From Gloeotrichia echinulata CP02 (GTDB taxonomy: Bacteria > Cyanobacteriota > Cyanobacteriia > Cyanobacteriales > Nostocaceae), in assembly GCA_038087035.1 (NCBI GenBank), contig CP051187.1, positions 2,361,001 to 2,425,000 of the forward strand: 64,000 bases of DNA, read 5' to 3'. This document shows, piece by piece, positions 61,906-64,000 of the stretch. How positions within the stretch are numbered: position 1 is the stretch's first letter; every line of letters starts with the position of its first letter. The position numbers and the translations under genes were made by a program. The notes below the pieces were generated by a model. The model saw nothing but the letters and a program-made list of their open reading frames with translations, ran no database searches and was not told where the DNA came from.

Positions 61906-63000
61906 ATGCTAAATTCTACTGCGAATGCGAATCACCCCCTGAATACTCTGTTTGACATTGCCAGCAATATCCAGATTGAGTCAAACTTTAGGATTCACCA
62001 TCCCAATTATCAACCCTTTGCCCTGCCGACAAAAATAGCAGACAGATTTCAGCAAAACTCGACAGATCTACAACACAAATATCTGACCCTACTGCTGCGA
62101 AATTTCCTCTACGGTATCTATTACAATGGCTCCCTGCAAAACATTTTGGCTGTCAATGGTGAAGCCGCTAATTGTTCACCACACCAAAATTTAGAAAACA
62201 ATTCCACCTTGGGGATGGATGGGGAATTTTACGAACGACTGCACAATTGTAATCATGGCACCGGCTATTATGACCCTAGTTGGGAAGTGTTGCGGCGCGA
62301 ACCTGATGGTAGTATGGCGGTGTTCAAAGGCGGTTTGACATTATATATTGAGCCTGAGTGCCATCTCAAACCTACTTCTAAATTTGCCACAGTTGGCGAG
62401 TTGGTATCTATCTGGATGCCGAAAAATCGACTGCAAAATGGTTGTTATGTCGCAGTTAGCAACTCTGGACAGGAACGACTAGGTAATCCAGATGCTGATT
62501 TGGGAACGGGTCGAATCTATTGTAATGTCAGCCCATTTGGTGCGATCGCTCTCATGGATAGTCTGACACTAGACCTCAACGCTGCAGCTATTCCCTTTAG
62601 CTTTCAGGTTCTCTACAATCCCTCTGGATACGGACGTTACGACTCAGGGGTACTTTATTTTGAGCGTCACAACTATCCAGAAATTCGCAACATTCTTCAG
62701 GCTGCGTATGCAGAACATGAATCCCATTTCCATCCCGAAATCCCCTTGTTTACCAAGTTTTTGGCGCCAGGGTTGGGTTTAGCTGAAGAACCAACGCGCA
62801 AATTTGCTCCACAGGAAAGTTTTGGTATGAACCGTTGCCAAATTGTCGCTAATGCGATGTTAGAAGCTTGGCAAAAAGGTAAAAATGCCCTCGATGATCG
62901 GATGAACGCTATCAACCAACATTTTACACAGCATTTAATTGATTTGCAGCGTCCCTACCTCAATCCTAGCTCTGAGGATATATATTATCCCCTAAACTAA
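61906..63000 (+). CDS. HopA1-like protein, putative RiPP lyase (cassette B)
   Basis: A 364-residue protein closely similar to the one at 9168: YGIYYNGSLQNILAVNGEA, MAVFKGGLTLYIEPE, LYNPSGYGRYDSGVLYFERH and QESFGMNRCQIVANAMLEAW. The start aligns with the start chosen for the first copy. It follows the kinase of cassette B, and a Rho-independent terminator lies 36 bp after its stop, so the two genes form a unit. By analogy with TvaD/LxmY it would eliminate phosphate from modified Ser/Thr; untested here. Confidence 0.8.
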   Translation: MLNSTANANHPLNTLFDIASNIQIESNFRIHHPNYQPFALPTKIADRFQQNSTDLQHKYLTLLLRNFLYGIYYNGSLQNILAVNGEAANCSPHQNLENNSTLGMDGEFYERLHNCNHGTGYYDPSWEVLRREPDGSMAVFKGGLTLYIEPECHLKPTSKFATVGELVSIWMPKNRLQNGCYVAVSNSGQERLGNPDADLGTGRIYCNVSPFGAIALMDSLTLDLNAAAIPFSFQVLYNPSGYGRYDSGVLYFERHNYPEIRNILQAAYAEHESHFHPEIPLFTKFLAPGLGLAEEPTRKFAPQESFGMNRCQIVANAMLEAWQKGKNALDDRMNAINQHFTQHLIDLQRPYLNPSSEDIYYPLN

Positions 63001-63035
63001 TAATTTTTGCCCGTGCGGTAATATTATTTGGTATG

Positions 63036-63058
63036 GCAGGTTTATAACCTGCTTTTTT
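63036..63058 (+). terminator. terminator after HopA1-like gene B
   Basis: The stem GCAGGTT/AACCTGC with loop TAT is followed by TTTTTT. It ends the kinase-HopA1 transcript before the thioesterase gene. Confidence 0.8.
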
Positions 63059-63097
63059 GTTTGGGAATTTTGAATTTCAAATTGTGAATGATCAAAG

Positions 63098-63547
63098 ATG
63101 TCTTTTACTTATAATCGTACCATTCGCTTTCCAGATACTGATGCTGCTGGCGTAGTTTATTTTGCTAATATTTTAAGTATTTGTCACGAGGCTTATGAAG
63201 CATCTCTAGGCGCATCAGGTATTAATCTCAAAGTTTTTTTTAGTAATCAATCTGTGGCTTTTCCTATTGTTCATGCTAGTGTAGATTTCTTTCGCCCGAT
63301 GTTTTGTGCAGACAAGTTGCTTATTAGCTTGAATCCCCACAAACTAGGTGTTGATAAGTTTGAAATTACTTATGAGATTTCTGTAGCTGAGGTGGTTGTT
63401 ACTAAGGCAATTACCCGCCATGTTTGTATTGATATGAATAGTAGAATTAAGCAGGAATTGACTGAGGAGATTATTCACTGGTTGGACACAAACCGCAGAG
63501 AGACGGAGGAAGCAGAGAGAAGAAAGTCCAGAGAGGAAATTATTTGA
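63098..63547 (+). CDS. hotdog thioesterase, likely 1,4-dihydroxy-2-naphthoyl-CoA hydrolase
   Basis: A 149-residue 4HBT-type thioesterase: RTIRFPDTDAAGVVYFANIL carries the catalytic Asp, followed by CHEAYEASL, SVAFPIVHASVDFFRPMFCA. Cyanobacterial members of this type release 1,4-dihydroxy-2-naphthoate in phylloquinone synthesis. It lies opposite a menA-like gene, which uses that product next, supporting the assignment. The C-terminus is Glu/Arg-rich. Confidence 0.82.
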   Translation: MSFTYNRTIRFPDTDAAGVVYFANILSICHEAYEASLGASGINLKVFFSNQSVAFPIVHASVDFFRPMFCADKLLISLNPHKLGVDKFEITYEISVAEVVVTKAITRHVCIDMNSRIKQELTEEIIHWLDTNRRETEEAERRKSREEII

Positions 63548-63738
63548 ATCAAGGGTCAAGTAGGGGAGGGGCGCAAGGCCTTGCGCCCCTACTAGTACTC
63601 TGTCAAGATAAAAATGATGGACTGTAGTGCGGGCATCTTGCCCGCGTGAGCGAGACGCTCACACTACCAAAAATCCCTCAAAACAAAATTGACAGACTAC
63701 TAGTTGCGGTTTTGATTCGGGACTTAAAAAAACGTAGT
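63548..63738. repeat. palindromic repeats between the thioesterase and menA genes
   Basis: A GGGGCGCAAGGCCTTGCGCC palindrome (about 63568-63588) and a GTGCGGGCATCTTGCCCGC hairpin (about 63629-63647) lie here, followed by GAGCGAGACGCTC. They are dispersed cyanobacterial repeats. No gene is visible. Confidence 0.75.
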
Positions 63739-64000
63739 CTACAGCATGAATCCTACACCCAACAGTAAGCAACTCCAAAAATGGACGGCGACGGCGATAA
63801 ATTTACAATTATTAACTTTGTCGGGCTGGTGATGATTTTCTTGCACATGGCGGCATAATTTGAAGGCAAAGGGTAAACTTACCCAACTTAGCAGCGTCCA
63901 AAGGGGGAAAGTGCCTAATAGCACAAACACCAAGGTGAGGGGATAAATACTCGCGGTAAACCAAGTCAGGATTTGGGCTGCTTTTTCGGTTCCTAGTCGG
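63739..64000 (-). CDS. menA: MenA, naphthoate phytyltransferase, 3' end only
   Basis: The minus-strand frame is open to the window edge and encodes the C-terminal ~86 residues of a UbiA-type prenyltransferase: RLGTEKAAQILTWFTASIYP, SWVSLPFAFKLCRHVQENHH and CKFIAVAVHFWSCLLLGVGF. It attaches the phytyl chain to the naphthoquinone ring in phylloquinone synthesis. The DHNA-CoA hydrolase-like gene is convergent with it. The N-terminal part with the Asp-rich motifs lies outside the window. Confidence 0.85.
   Translation of the reverse strand, partial: RLGTEKAAQILTWFTASIYPLTLVFVLLGTFPLWTLLSWVSLPFAFKLCRHVQENHHQPDKVNNCKFIAVAVHFWSCLLLGVGFML

Overview
The window looks like chromosomal DNA of a filamentous, heterocyst-forming cyanobacterium (Nostocales). 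The evidence is the frequent GCGATCGC-type sites, a HetP-family gene, several heptanucleotide tandem repeats of the kind known from heterocystous strains, genes of phylloquinone synthesis, and a heavy load of small palindromic repeats, MITE-like elements and insertion sequences. No locus is assigned to a named strain.

Layout. 0-0.3 kb: 3' end of a ComB-like phosphatase gene, then 1.6 kb of non-coding DNA. 1.9-13.1 kb: a putative ribosomal-peptide (RiPP) region. It has an HTH protein, a C39-peptidase ABC exporter with a cyclic-nucleotide-binding-like N-terminus, an HlyD adaptor and a parvulin-type prolyl isomerase on the plus strand. A HetP-family gene, a HopA1-like protein, an APH-fold kinase and three small double-glycine-leader precursor genes follow on the minus strand. 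13.5-29.8 kb: mostly housekeeping or conserved genes (M16 peptidase pair, TetR, GIY-YIG, DUF4332, PhzF, aminopeptidase P, O-methyltransferase, TrhO, tRNA-Ala, DUF938), mixed with toxin-antitoxin genes and an IS605-type element carrying two unknown passenger genes. 30.1-33.4 kb: an unknown 165-aa protein, a vWA protein and an overlapping TIR protein, which look like a conflict or defence module. 33.6-37.3 kb: an acyltransferase and a secreted CBM6-like protein. 37.5-41.9 kb: a 4.4-kb segment bounded by 132-bp inverted repeats, containing a vWA/cadherin-like/RTX gene broken by an ISL3 element and an IS4/IS701-like element. 42.2-46.5 kb: leuD, leuC and a substrate-binding protein, with a repeat array between. 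46.8-49.6 kb: a cas2-like remnant, a 10-repeat CRISPR array with no cas operon in view, and a solitary TnpB. 50.5-59.1 kb: tRNA-Val, DUF2227 and mazG, then a minus-strand operon DUF815 ATPase - TerB-C coiled-coil membrane protein - BrxD-like ATPase - Lhr/BrxHI-like helicase, then a TMEM14 gene. 60.5-63.0 kb: a second kinase/HopA1 pair paralogous to the first. 63.1-64.0 kb: a DHNA-CoA hydrolase-like thioesterase and the 3' end of menA.

The most interesting content is the pair of kinase + HopA1-like cassettes. In thioamitide pathways (TvaC/TvaD) and class V lanthipeptide pathways (LxmK/LxmY), proteins of these two folds together phosphorylate and then eliminate Ser/Thr in a precursor peptide. 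Here one cassette sits directly downstream of three leader-peptide genes and beside a double-glycine-cleaving exporter. All three predicted core regions lack cysteine, so the product, if made, is more likely a dehydrated linear peptide than a lanthionine peptide. The second notable module is the DUF815/TerB-C/BrxD/helicase operon, which resembles parts of BREX and Ter-type defence systems. All functional calls are from reading the sequence; no database search was run.
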